Positions 46,367 through 55,420 of a DNA stretch of 64,000 bases are shown here, piece by piece. Origin of the DNA: Desulfomicrobium orale DSM 12838. GTDB taxonomy: Bacteria; Desulfobacterota; Desulfovibrionia; Desulfovibrionales; Desulfomicrobiaceae. Where the stretch lies: the NCBI RefSeq assembly GCF_001553625.1, contig NZ_CP014230.1, positions 62,001 through 126,000 of the forward strand, given 5' to 3'. A model generated the notes under the pieces. That model saw only the letters and a list, made by a program, of their open reading frames with translations. It was not told the DNA's origin and searched no databases. Both the position numbers and the translations under genes were made by a program. Each line of letters begins with the position of its first letter. Position 1 is the first letter of the stretch.

Positions 46367-47487
46367 AGCGCGGCGAAATACTGTCCGCCCATCAGACACG
46401 CATGCAAACAGAAACAACGACCATGAAATCAAATCCGACAAGCCGCTCCACGCCCGAACTCCCTCCCGCCGTGGCCGCTTTCGAGGCGGCCGCGACCGGC
46501 CCGGAGCATCCGGCCCGGACCTGGGAGAAACTGGACAGCATGCTCCACATCGCCGCTCTGATGGAGGATATCCTCCTGCATCCGCAGCAGGACCCCGTGG
46601 AGCGGACTGAAAGCCTGTTCCGTTTTCTCGCGGAAAAAATGTGCCGCGCGGCGGACATGGCCGCCGAATTCGCGCCCGTACCTGAAATTTCCTCCGATAT
46701 CCTGTCCGGAGAAGAAAAAACCAAGGACCTTTTTGAACGTGCCTGGACGGTTTACAGCAACGAGACATACGACCACTCCGTCTCGCTGGTGGAAGACCGT
46801 CTGCGCCAGAGCGGATTCGGGGAGGATTTCCTGAAGGGCAGGACGTGCTTCGACGGCGGTTGCGGCACCGGACGGCTGGCCGTGGCTCTGGCCAGAATGG
46901 GCGCCGGAAGGGTGGTCGCCGCCGATGTCGGCTCCGCCAGCCTGGAATTCTTCCGCCGCCAGATAGCCAGGTATGGCCTGCACGCCGTTGAGGTTGTGGA
47001 AATGGACGTGACGGATCTGGGTGCGTTCGATTCGGAGCAGTTCGACTTCGTAGCTTCCAACGGCGTGCTGCACCACACCCCGCGCTGCCTTCCCGGCCTG
47101 GACGACCATTACCGGCTGGTCAGACCCGGCGGTTTTCTGTGGCTGTATCTGTACGGCGCGGGAGGGTTCTACTGGGCCGTGTACGACCGCATGCGCGGAC
47201 TCCTGGCGGACGTTTCTCCGGAACGGTTTTGCGCTCACATGCGGCTTCGCGGAGTGCGCGAAGGCATGACCTACACCATGCTCGACAATTTTTTCGCGCC
47301 CCGGGAATATTTCCTGAGCAGCGAAATCCTCTCCAGACTGCGCAAACTCCATCCGCTGGAATGGCGGCACCAGCGGGGCCCGTCCATATTCGACGACCCT
47401 TCCGTCTATACCGGAGAAAAATACGGCAAGTACATTCTGGGCCCGGAAGGCGAAGTGCGTCTGGCCATCCGGAAGATGCTTTCCTGA
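46363..47487 (+). CDS. SAM-dependent methyltransferase
   Basis: This protein of 374 residues has a unique N-terminal region (about 1-150) and a class I methyltransferase domain with TCFDGGCGTGRLAVALARMG, VVAADVGSASLEF and ASNGVLHHTPRCLPGL. The N-terminus could begin at 46363 (ATGA overlap), or later at MQTETTT or MKSNPT. The acceptor is unknown. It precedes the AsnB-like gene. Confidence 0.8.
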   Translation: MKRGEILSAHQTRMQTETTTMKSNPTSRSTPELPPAVAAFEAAATGPEHPARTWEKLDSMLHIAALMEDILLHPQQDPVERTESLFRFLAEKMCRAADMAAEFAPVPEISSDILSGEEKTKDLFERAWTVYSNETYDHSVSLVEDRLRQSGFGEDFLKGRTCFDGGCGTGRLAVALARMGAGRVVAADVGSASLEFFRRQIARYGLHAVEVVEMDVTDLGAFDSEQFDFVASNGVLHHTPRCLPGLDDHYRLVRPGGFLWLYLYGAGGFYWAVYDRMRGLLADVSPERFCAHMRLRGVREGMTYTMLDNFFAPREYFLSSEILSRLRKLHPLEWRHQRGPSIFDDPSVYTGEKYGKYILGPEGEVRLAIRKMLS

Positions 47488-47505
47488 GGACGGCGGCCAA
47501 CCAGT

Positions 47506-49365
47506 ATGTGTGGAATTTGCGGAATAAAATCCGGACAGGCCGATCCGGACGTGCTCGAACGCATGATCCGGGCGCTGCACCACCGGGGACCGGACTCCAG
47601 CGGCCGCTATCACGGCACGGGATACATGGCCGGAATGCGCCGGCTGGCCGTCAACGATCTCTATTCGGGAGACCAGCCTCTGCATAACTCCCGCAAAAAT
47701 GCCGTGCTCTTCTACAACGGCGAGATATACAACTCCCCGAAGCTCCGCCGGGACCTGGAAGGCCGGGGCTTTTCCTTCCGGACCCGCTCCGACGGCGAAG
47801 CCATCTGCCACCTCTTCGATCTGCACGGAGAAGAGCTGTTTTCCTGTCTGGACGGCATGTTCGCCTGCGCCCTGTGGGTGGAAGACGAAAAAAAACTCAT
47901 CCTGGCCCGCGATCCGGCCGGGGAAAAGCCGCTTTACTATGCTCACCTGCCCGGCGGAGGGCTGGCTTTCGCCTCGGAGATGAAAAGCCTGCTGAAAATT
48001 CCGGAACTGCCCGGAGGGCTCGACCATCAGGCCCTGTGGGATTTCCCCACTTTCCTGTGGATTCCGGAACCGTCCACCGCCTTTGCAGCTATCAAGAGCC
48101 TGCCAAGAGGACACATCCTGGTCGCAGACGCCGCAGGCGTGCGCATCCGCCCCTATGCCTGCCGCGTCGCGCCGGCTCCGGACGCGGCAAAGCTCGGTGA
48201 AGCGGAACGGATCGAGGCCGTGCGGGCCGCCGTGACCCGGGCCGTGCACTCGCGCCTGCTCTCCGACGTGCCCGTGGGCGCGTTCCTTTCGGGAGGGCTC
48301 GACAGTTCCATCGTGACCACCCTGGCCGTGGAGCGCCTGACGCGTCTGGACACGTTCACCATCGCCTTCGACAACATAAAAGACCCCTACCACGGCATGG
48401 CCGACGAGTCGGAGCAGGCTCTGGCCACGGCCCGCGCGCTGGGCACCAGACACCACCTTCTCAAGGCCACGGCGGATATGTTCCGGTGGCTGCTGCCTAA
48501 GTTCTGCGACAAGGCGGACCAGCCCTTTGCCGTGTCCTCCGGCCTCGGCGTGCTGGCCATCTCCGGCCTGGCCCGCGAAAAAGGCGTCAAGGTGCTGCTG
48601 ACCGGCGACGGCGCGGACGAGGCTTTCGGCGGCTACTCCTGGTATCCGTTTCTGCCCCATGCGGACCGCACCTTCCCCGCGGCCGTCCCGGACCGTCCGG
48701 TCTCCTTTCAGAACACGGGACTGAGCGTGGAGGAACGCCTCGGCGCGCTGGCCGCCATGTCCGGCCCCGAACGTGCTCTGGCCTGGCATTACTACGCGGC
48801 GGAAGAAGAAAAGGCCGCGCTTTTCGCGGCGGATCCCTTCCGCGACGCCCGGTCGTCCGTGCGCCACTTTTCCGCCTTCAGGGCTACGGCCTGGGACACC
48901 CCGGACTACATCCGTCACGACCGGAAATTCTACTTTCCTTTCGAAATGCTGGCCAAGGCGGACCGCATGACCATGGCCAACTCCGTGGAAGGCCGGGTGC
49001 CCTTCGCTGCCCCGGAGGTACAGAAGCTGGCCGCGCGGCTGCCCTTTTCGGACATGGTCAGGGACGGCGAACTGAAATGGATTCTGCGCCGGGCCTTTGC
49101 GGACAAATTGCCCGCCGGGGTCGCGGACCGGAAAAAGCACGGCTTCAACGTGCCCGTGGACCACTGGCTGAAAAACGAGTGGGCGGACCTGCTCGATGCG
49201 GCCTTTTCACCCTCGTCTTCCTTGTCGCGGCACGGTTTTCTGGCTAAGGGAGCCGGAAAAACGGCCCTCCGGCTCCGGGACGATCCCGAACGCCTGAACG
49301 GACACACGCTTTTCGCTTTCATCATGCTCGATCTGTGGCTTACAAGGATGCAGGAATGGAGATAA
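47506..49365 (+). CDS. asnB: Asparagine-synthetase (glutamine-hydrolysing)-like amidotransferase
   Basis: This 619-residue protein begins MCGICGIKSG. Cys2 is the glutaminase nucleophile of the class II domain. HHRGPDSSGRY, FYNGEIYN and DGEAICHLFDLHGEE support it. The synthetase half has GAFLSGGLDSSIVTTLA, a PP-loop for ATP. In glycan loci such proteins often amidate uronic acids or sugars rather than making Asn, which is a plausible role here. The stop overlaps the next gene by 10 bp. Confidence 0.88.
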   Translation: MCGICGIKSGQADPDVLERMIRALHHRGPDSSGRYHGTGYMAGMRRLAVNDLYSGDQPLHNSRKNAVLFYNGEIYNSPKLRRDLEGRGFSFRTRSDGEAICHLFDLHGEELFSCLDGMFACALWVEDEKKLILARDPAGEKPLYYAHLPGGGLAFASEMKSLLKIPELPGGLDHQALWDFPTFLWIPEPSTAFAAIKSLPRGHILVADAAGVRIRPYACRVAPAPDAAKLGEAERIEAVRAAVTRAVHSRLLSDVPVGAFLSGGLDSSIVTTLAVERLTRLDTFTIAFDNIKDPYHGMADESEQALATARALGTRHHLLKATADMFRWLLPKFCDKADQPFAVSSGLGVLAISGLAREKGVKVLLTGDGADEAFGGYSWYPFLPHADRTFPAAVPDRPVSFQNTGLSVEERLGALAAMSGPERALAWHYYAAEEEKAALFAADPFRDARSSVRHFSAFRATAWDTPDYIRHDRKFYFPFEMLAKADRMTMANSVEGRVPFAAPEVQKLAARLPFSDMVRDGELKWILRRAFADKLPAGVADRKKHGFNVPVDHWLKNEWADLLDAAFSPSSSLSRHGFLAKGAGKTALRLRDDPERLNGHTLFAFIMLDLWLTRMQEWR

Positions 49366-50054
49366 TCGCGGAAATCGGCCAGAATCATAACGGCGACATG
49401 AACCTGGCCTTCGAGCTCATCGCCGAGGCCAAAAGAAACGGCGCCGACGCGGCCAAATTCCAGCTCTACGACGCCGCCGTGCTTTTTCCCCGAGAAAACA
49501 ATCCGTGGTACGAATACAACCTGTCCACGGAGCTCTCCAGGGACGATACGGCCCGGCTGGCCGAATGCTGTGCCAGAATGGGCATCGAGTTTCTGGCCTC
49601 GGTTTTCGATGCCGAGCGCGTGGCCTGGCTGGAGGAGCTCGGCGTGCGGCGCTACAAGATCGCCTCGCGCTCCATCCGCGACCAAGAGCTGATCGGCCGC
49701 CTGTGCCGGACCGGCAAGCCGCTGCTGGTATCCCTGGGCATGTGGGATAAGCCGGAGTTTCCGTCCATCCCCTCCGGCGTTCCGGTGTCCTTTCTGTACT
49801 GCGTCTCACAGTACCCCACGCCCCTGGAACGACTGCACCTCGGCCAAGTGGACTTCACCCGCTACGCCGGATTGAGCGACCACACCGTCGGCATCAGCGC
49901 GGCCCAGGCCGCCCTGGCCAGAGGGGCGGGCATCATCGAAAAGCACTTTACCCTGGACCGGAACATGCACGGTCCCGATCACGTCTGCAGCATGACGCCC
50001 GGGGAACTGGCCGGGCTGAGCGGGTTCAGGGACGACCTGCGCAGGCTGCTGTAA
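49356..50054 (+). CDS. NeuB-family nonulosonate synthase without SAF domain
   Basis: This 232-residue protein starts MEIIAEIGQNHNGDMNLAFE, the NeuB barrel motif. It has DAAKFQLYDA, YKIASRSIRDQEL and GLSDHTVGISAAQAALARG. NeuB enzymes condense PEP with an amino sugar to make sialic, legionaminic or pseudaminic acids. Usual members have about 340 residues, including a C-terminal SAF domain that completes the site. Here only the barrel is present. It may be a variant such as SpsE-like proteins, or partner with another protein. Confidence 0.8.
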   Translation: MEIIAEIGQNHNGDMNLAFELIAEAKRNGADAAKFQLYDAAVLFPRENNPWYEYNLSTELSRDDTARLAECCARMGIEFLASVFDAERVAWLEELGVRRYKIASRSIRDQELIGRLCRTGKPLLVSLGMWDKPEFPSIPSGVPVSFLYCVSQYPTPLERLHLGQVDFTRYAGLSDHTVGISAAQAALARGAGIIEKHFTLDRNMHGPDHVCSMTPGELAGLSGFRDDLRRLL

Positions 50055-50096
50055 TCCCCCGGCCCGAAGCCGGTTTCGCGGAGGCTTACGCGCCAC

Positions 50097-51476
50097 GTGG
50101 ATACGCCAAAAGTCACGGTCTACATCCCCAGCCACAATTACGGGGCCTTTCTGCAGGAAGCCATCGAAAGCGTTCTGCGCCAGACCTATTCCTCCTGGGA
50201 GCTTCTGATCATCAACGACAGCTCCACCGACAACACCCCGGAAGTGATGGAGTACTACAAAGGCGACGAACGCATCCGGCTGTTCCACACCAGCTACGGC
50301 TCCCTGCCCAAGGTCTGCAATCTGGCCATCCGCGAAGCCAGGGGCGAGTACATCATCCGGCTGGACGGCGACGACGTGTTCGGCAGCAACATCCTGCTGG
50401 TGCTGGCCACCCATCTGGACCAGAACCCGGACTGCGCCCTGGTCTTCCCGGACTATTATCTGGTGGATGAGACCGGAGGGATCGTGGCCCACGAATGGCG
50501 GGAAAAATTCTTCCAGAGCAATCACGTCTTCGACAATCCGCCCAATGGCGCCTGCTGCCTGATCCGCAGAACCGTGCTGGAGGAAGTGCACTGCTACCGG
50601 GAAGATCTGGGCGCTCAGGACGGATACGACCTGTGGAACAAGCTGCGCAAGAGCCACCGCGTTTCCAACGTCAACCTGCCGCTTTTCTTCTACCGCCGTC
50701 ACGACTCCAGTCTGACCACGGACAGCAGGCGCATTCTCGCGGCCAGACGCCACATCAAGCTGGACGCCGTGGCGGAAACCCTTAACACCTACCGCCCTCT
50801 GGTCCTGTGCATCCCCTGCCGCCAAAATTATGACTTCGTGCCCAACCTGTGGAACCGACCTCTCTGCGGCAAGACCCTGCTCGAGCGGGAAATCGAAAAG
50901 GCGTTGCGCTCAAAGCTTTTCGATACCATCGCCGTCTGCTGCGACAATCCAGGGGCCAGAGAAGTCATGGAGCGGTACGCAGACCCGAGGCTTTTCTTTC
51001 ACGCCCGCCGCAGAGAGGACACCATCCGCTCGGCATCGCTGGCGCTGACCCTCGACTCCCTGTTCTCCCGGATCGACCCGGACCGGCGCGGCACCACCGT
51101 GATCAGCTATCCGCAGGCGCCCTTCGTCAGTCTCGAATCTCTGGAGGAGGCCCTGACCACGCTGGTCATCAACGACGCCGACGCCGCCCTGGGGATGATC
51201 GAAGTCGATGAGCCGCTGTTCAAGCGCGGAGCCCACGGCCTGGTGCGCATCAATCCTTTCCGGGGCGTGCGCAGCGATTTCGACGCCATTTACCAGCAGG
51301 TCAACACCGCCCGCGCCCTGAAAAACAGAAACGTGGACAAGGGCGCGCTGGACGGCCCGCTGGTGGTGCACTTTCCCATGCAGCGGGACGAGTTCTTTTT
51401 CATCAACTCCGCCCAGAACCTGCGCGTGGCCGAGGCCCTGCTGCGGGATTCTCCGCCGGCAGGGAAGTGTTCATGA
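50097..51476 (+). CDS. Glycosyltransferase 2 fused to a cytidylyltransferase-like domain
   Basis: This 459-residue protein starts at GTG after GCGGAGG. The GT2 domain (about 1-230) has VTVYIPSHNYGAFLQEAIES, DDVFGSN and the DGYDLW acceptor region. The C-terminal 225 residues begin LVLCIPCRQN and contain GKTLLEREIEKALRS and PQAPFVSLESLEEAL, as in CMP-sugar cytidylyltransferases, although the usual P-loop-like N-terminus is altered. The order suggests combined sugar activation and transfer. The stop overlaps the SpsF-like gene. Confidence 0.75.
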   Translation: MDTPKVTVYIPSHNYGAFLQEAIESVLRQTYSSWELLIINDSSTDNTPEVMEYYKGDERIRLFHTSYGSLPKVCNLAIREARGEYIIRLDGDDVFGSNILLVLATHLDQNPDCALVFPDYYLVDETGGIVAHEWREKFFQSNHVFDNPPNGACCLIRRTVLEEVHCYREDLGAQDGYDLWNKLRKSHRVSNVNLPLFFYRRHDSSLTTDSRRILAARRHIKLDAVAETLNTYRPLVLCIPCRQNYDFVPNLWNRPLCGKTLLEREIEKALRSKLFDTIAVCCDNPGAREVMERYADPRLFFHARRREDTIRSASLALTLDSLFSRIDPDRRGTTVISYPQAPFVSLESLEEALTTLVINDADAALGMIEVDEPLFKRGAHGLVRINPFRGVRSDFDAIYQQVNTARALKNRNVDKGALDGPLVVHFPMQRDEFFFINSAQNLRVAEALLRDSPPAGKCS

Positions 51477-52213
51477 ACGCGGCCCGCCGGACAGACGGCC
51501 GAAATTCCCGCTCCGCGCCCAGAACCGGCATTGTGGTGGCCTCCCGCAGCGGCTCTTTCCGGCTGCCCGGCAAAGCCCTCCTGCCGCTGCGCGGCCAGCC
51601 CATGCTGCTCTTCCTGCTGCGGCGCATCCGCGCCATCCGCCGGGCGGACGCGGTGCTTCTGGCCACCACCACCCTGCCCGCCGACGACGCTCTGGCCGAT
51701 CTGGCCCGGCAGGCGGACGTGCCCGTGGTCCGCGGTCCGGTGGACGACGTGGTCGCCCGCTACGTTCTGGCGGCGGAAAAGGCGGGACTCGACTATGTGG
51801 TCCGCGTCACGGCGGACTGCCCCTTTCTGGACGCCCGCCTCCTCGATCACTGTCTGGAACATGCCTGGAACCGGGACTTCCACCTGGCCACCACCAAAGG
51901 GGTTTTTCCCGTGGGCCTCGACTGCGAAATCTACCCCGCCGCACTCATGGCGCGCCTGCACAGCGAAGGACGGCTTGACGCGGCGGAGCGGGAACATCTG
52001 ACCCTGCGTTTCTACAACCGGCCGGAAGATTACGAAATTCTGCGGATTCCCGCGCCGCGGGCATGGCAAAGCTCCGCCGTGCTGACCGTGGACACCGGGG
52101 AGGATTACGCCCGTGCCGCCAGACTGGCCGAAGAACTGCCTTCCGCTGAAGCGGACACGGAAACCGTCCTGCGCGCATACGCGCGGCTCTTCGGAGAGGA
52201 AGATGCACACTGA
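51473..52213 (+). CDS. SpsF-like cytidylyltransferase
   Basis: This 246-residue protein starts MNAARRTDGRN and has GIVVASRSGSFRLPGKALLP, the NTP-binding stretch, and VRVTADCPFLDARLLDH. The C-terminal VDTGEDYARA closes the domain. SpsF-type enzymes activate nonulosonates or other sugars for transfer. Pairing with the NeuB-like gene fits. A GTG at 51467 is an alternative start. Confidence 0.8.
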   Translation: MNAARRTDGRNSRSAPRTGIVVASRSGSFRLPGKALLPLRGQPMLLFLLRRIRAIRRADAVLLATTTLPADDALADLARQADVPVVRGPVDDVVARYVLAAEKAGLDYVVRVTADCPFLDARLLDHCLEHAWNRDFHLATTKGVFPVGLDCEIYPAALMARLHSEGRLDAAEREHLTLRFYNRPEDYEILRIPAPRAWQSSAVLTVDTGEDYARAARLAEELPSAEADTETVLRAYARLFGEEDAH

Positions 52214-53213
52214 TTTTTCCAAGCCCCTGGGAGACATAGCCCCGGAAAGCGACGACTGGTTCCATGCGGACCGGGAGCGCAAACTCCGGCAGGACGCCTT
52301 TTTGCGTGCGCATCCGGCGGTCCGCAAACGCCGCTTCTGCCTGCTCTGCGGCCGGCCTCTGGCGGGGGACGCCTTCATCCACCGGCAGGTAAGCTACATC
52401 CACTGCGGACACTGCGGGCATATTCAGGATGAATACATGCTCCCGCCCTCGGCCACGGCCGATTTTTCCACCGTCTATCCGCCCCTGTCCCAGGCGGAAC
52501 ACGCCTCCAGAGTGCGGCGCGTCTACGCTCCGAAGCTTGAATGGATTGTCCGGCGGCTGAAGGAAAACGGTCTGGCCGACCCTCTGGCCCGAAAGTGGTG
52601 CGAAATCGGCTGCGGGGCGGGATATTTTCTTGACGCCCTGAGGCAGGCCGGAGCCGGTGCATTTCAGGGCATCGAGGCCGACCCGGCCCTGGCCGCGCGG
52701 GCGCGCTCCGTGGCGGGAGACGAACGCGTGCTGTGCTCTGAAGATACGGGAAAGGCGGTGGCCGCGTCCACGGCCGGGATCTATGTCAGCTTCTTCGTTC
52801 TGGAGCATCTGGACGATCCTGCCCCTCTTCTCGATGCCCTGGCGGCCAGGCCTTCTGGAACAGTCTTTGCTTTTTCCGTTCCTGTGTTCGGACTGAGCAC
52901 TCTGCTGGAAGGCCTTTTCCCGGAGTTCGCGGCCAGAAACCTGGACGGCATGGCCCACCGCCAGATGTTCACGGACCGGTCCATCTCCTTCCTGCTGGAA
53001 AGAATCGGCTATGCTCCGACGGCTCAATGGGTCTTCGGTCAGGATGCGGCGGACGCGGCCCGCATGTTCCGGCATGGAGCACGGAAACTTTTTCCGGAGG
53101 CCCTGGCCGGGCGCTGCGAAGAAGCCCTCCACACCATGCGGGACAGCCTGCAGCGGGCCGTGGACCAAAATTTTTTCTGCGACGCCCGGCATGTTCTGGC
53201 CGTGAAAAGCTGA
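52203..53213 (+). CDS. Zinc-ribbon methyltransferase
   Basis: This protein of 336 residues has CLLCGRPLAGDAF followed by IHCGHCGHIQDEYM, a four-cysteine zinc ribbon, at about residues 42-80. A class I SAM methyltransferase follows (KWCEIGCGAGYFLDALRQAG, SFFVLEHLDDPAPLL). This layout is common among C-methyl or O-methyltransferases for sugars. The start overlaps the preceding gene by 11 bp. Confidence 0.8.
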   Translation: MHTDFSKPLGDIAPESDDWFHADRERKLRQDAFLRAHPAVRKRRFCLLCGRPLAGDAFIHRQVSYIHCGHCGHIQDEYMLPPSATADFSTVYPPLSQAEHASRVRRVYAPKLEWIVRRLKENGLADPLARKWCEIGCGAGYFLDALRQAGAGAFQGIEADPALAARARSVAGDERVLCSEDTGKAVAASTAGIYVSFFVLEHLDDPAPLLDALAARPSGTVFAFSVPVFGLSTLLEGLFPEFAARNLDGMAHRQMFTDRSISFLLERIGYAPTAQWVFGQDAADAARMFRHGARKLFPEALAGRCEEALHTMRDSLQRAVDQNFFCDARHVLAVKS

Positions 53214-53338
53214 AAAAGACCTGGGAATACCTGCGGATTCCGCCGACCCACGAAAAATCTGCAAACCGGCCCTCTCCGGCCGTCCGCCGACAGCCGGATG
53301 CGACGAACTCCGAAAAAAGCCCTTCGAGGAAGAAACAC

Positions 53339-54496
53339 ATGCAGTACTGCACCGAATGCCTGTTTCCGGCCGTCGCGGCCACCCCGCTCACCTTTGACCA
53401 GCACGGCGTGTGCAGCGGATGCCGGGCGGGCAGGCACAAGAGAACCATCGACTGGACAAAAAGGCGGGCCCTGTTCGGCGAGCTGGTGGAAAAATACCGC
53501 AATCCGGACGGATACGACTGCGTACTGCCCGTGAGCGGCGGCAAGGACAGCTATTTCGCCGCCCATGTGGCCAGGGAGTTCGGCCTCAAGGCGCTGATGG
53601 TCACCTATCACGGCAACAACTACCTGCCCGAGGGAGAGCGCAATCTCATGCGCATGAAGGATGTCTTCGGTTTCGACCACATCATCTTCCGTCCCTCCAC
53701 AGACATCTTGCGGCGTCTCAACCGGCTGGGTTTCACTCTGACCGGCGACATGAACTGGCATGCCCACGCCGGAATTTTCACCTATCCCATGCAGATGGCC
53801 GTGCTGCACAATATCCCGCTGGTCTTCTGGGGAGACCACGGATTCACTGAACAGGGCGGTATGCATTCCCACGACGTATTTTTCGAATACACGGCCGAAG
53901 ACCGCCACAAAAACGCCCTGCACGGCTTCGACTGGTTCGATTTCATCGAGCCCGTCGAAGGGCTGACCAGAAAGGATCTGCAATTCCTGATCTATCCGTC
54001 CGAGGACCGGGTACGCGCCACGGGCCTGCGCGGCATCTTTCTGAGCAACTATTTCTACTACGACGGCGCGCGGCACGCGGAAATCGCCCGCAAACACTAC
54101 CAGTGGGAAGAGGCGGAGCAGGAATTCGACCGCACCTTCCGGCGCACCTCGAATCTGGACGACATCCACGAAAACGGCGTGCACGACTACCTGAAGTTCA
54201 TCAAACTCGGGTACGGGCGCGGCACGGATCACTCCAATTACGAGATCCGCGAAGGGCGCATGACCCGCGAGAAGGGCATGGAAATGGTGCGCAGGTACGA
54301 CCATGTGAAACCGAGAGATCTGCAACGCTGGCTGGATTACACGGGCATGACCGAGGAAGAGTTCGACCGCGTCGCCGATACCTTCCGCGACCAGCGGGTC
54401 TGGCGGATCGAAAACAACCAGTGGATCAAGGAAAATGTCTGGGGCGGGGAATCGGCCTACGGAGAAGTGAAGGCTCTGCCCGACTGGGCCAGATGA
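53339..54496 (+). CDS. N-acetyl-sugar amidotransferase, WbpG type
   Basis: This 385-residue protein starts MQYCTECLFP, with Cys pairs in YCTEC and CSGCRAG forming a zinc site. A PP-loop (LPVSGGKDSYFAAHVAREF) binds ATP. The family amidates N-acetylated sugars together with HisH/HisF-like partners that supply ammonia. Those partners are not in the window, so ammonia may come from another source. The start is placed after a 125-bp gap with an AGGAAG site. Confidence 0.85.
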   Translation: MQYCTECLFPAVAATPLTFDQHGVCSGCRAGRHKRTIDWTKRRALFGELVEKYRNPDGYDCVLPVSGGKDSYFAAHVAREFGLKALMVTYHGNNYLPEGERNLMRMKDVFGFDHIIFRPSTDILRRLNRLGFTLTGDMNWHAHAGIFTYPMQMAVLHNIPLVFWGDHGFTEQGGMHSHDVFFEYTAEDRHKNALHGFDWFDFIEPVEGLTRKDLQFLIYPSEDRVRATGLRGIFLSNYFYYDGARHAEIARKHYQWEEAEQEFDRTFRRTSNLDDIHENGVHDYLKFIKLGYGRGTDHSNYEIREGRMTREKGMEMVRRYDHVKPRDLQRWLDYTGMTEEEFDRVADTFRDQRVWRIENNQWIKENVWGGESAYGEVKALPDWAR

Positions 54497-54563
54497 GACG
54501 CGGCAAAAGCCGGGAATTCCGGCCGTCCCGCGCCAGAAACCAACTCAGAGCAGGAGGATCTTC

Positions 54564-55397
54564 ATGACGGATATCCGGAAAGTGGACTGGGGAGAACTCG
54601 CCCAGGACTATATCGAAGACATGGAAAATCCGTATCACCGCCACCGTCTGCGGGTCCTCTCCTCCATGATTCCCGAACGGGCGCTGCGCCCGGGAGCGCG
54701 TATTCTGGATTTCGGCTGCGGGGACGGATGCTTCCTGCCGCCCTTCCTGAAAGCCGGGGCCAGAGTATGGGCCTGCGACAAGGAAGAAAAAATGATCCGC
54801 GCCACCCGCGAGCGACTTGACCGGCAGGACCTCTGCCTGGATAAAAATTTTCTCCGATGCGGCGGCACGGAACTGCTGGCCGGATTTGAGCCGGAATCCC
54901 TGGACGGCATCATCGCCTTCAATGTTCTGGCCTATCTCGATCCGGACGAAGAGGCGGAGTTTTACACCCAGGCGTGCCGCATCGTGAAAAACGGCGGCTT
55001 TCTGCTGGTCTCGCACTCGAACGAGCTTTTCGATCTGTTTGCCCTGAACAGCTACACCGCATCGTTCTTCATCAGACATCTGCTGTACGATCCGACCCGC
55101 ACGGACCGGATACCCGAACTGCTCCGCCGCGCAGACCACCCCTCCGACGGAAAAGCCGCTCCTCTGGCAGTACGGGAAAATCCGCTCAACTACGGATTCA
55201 AGCTCGCGAAGCACGGCTTCACGGAAATCCGTCAGGAATACATGAATTGGCATGAGGCTCCGCCGCCCCTTCTGCCCGGTGGCGACAACGCATGCGAAGG
55301 ACGAACCTTTCCGGACACGCTGGACCTGCCGGAATCGGAGCGCTGGAAGCTTCTTTTCACATGCAGCATGTTCGCGTCCCTGAGCACACGCCGCTGA
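54564..55397 (+). CDS. SAM-dependent methyltransferase
   Basis: This 277-residue class I methyltransferase has ARILDFGCGDGCFLPPFLKAG for SAM binding, NVLAYLDPDEEAEF and IVKNGGFLLVSHSNELF. The C-terminus is variable. It lies directly before another methyltransferase and the phosphoramidate-type genes, a position like that of the methyltransferases next to Cj1418 in C. jejuni. The acceptor is not known. Confidence 0.82.
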   Translation: MTDIRKVDWGELAQDYIEDMENPYHRHRLRVLSSMIPERALRPGARILDFGCGDGCFLPPFLKAGARVWACDKEEKMIRATRERLDRQDLCLDKNFLRCGGTELLAGFEPESLDGIIAFNVLAYLDPDEEAEFYTQACRIVKNGGFLLVSHSNELFDLFALNSYTASFFIRHLLYDPTRTDRIPELLRRADHPSDGKAAPLAVRENPLNYGFKLAKHGFTEIRQEYMNWHEAPPPLLPGGDNACEGRTFPDTLDLPESERWKLLFTCSMFASLSTRR

Positions 55398-55420
55398 CCG
55401 GCATTGCAAGAGGAAACAAC

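Noticed and set aside
46429..49164. 911-codon minus-strand frame across asnB and a methyltransferase
   Set aside because: Antisense artefact of high GC content, while both + strand genes have clear motifs.
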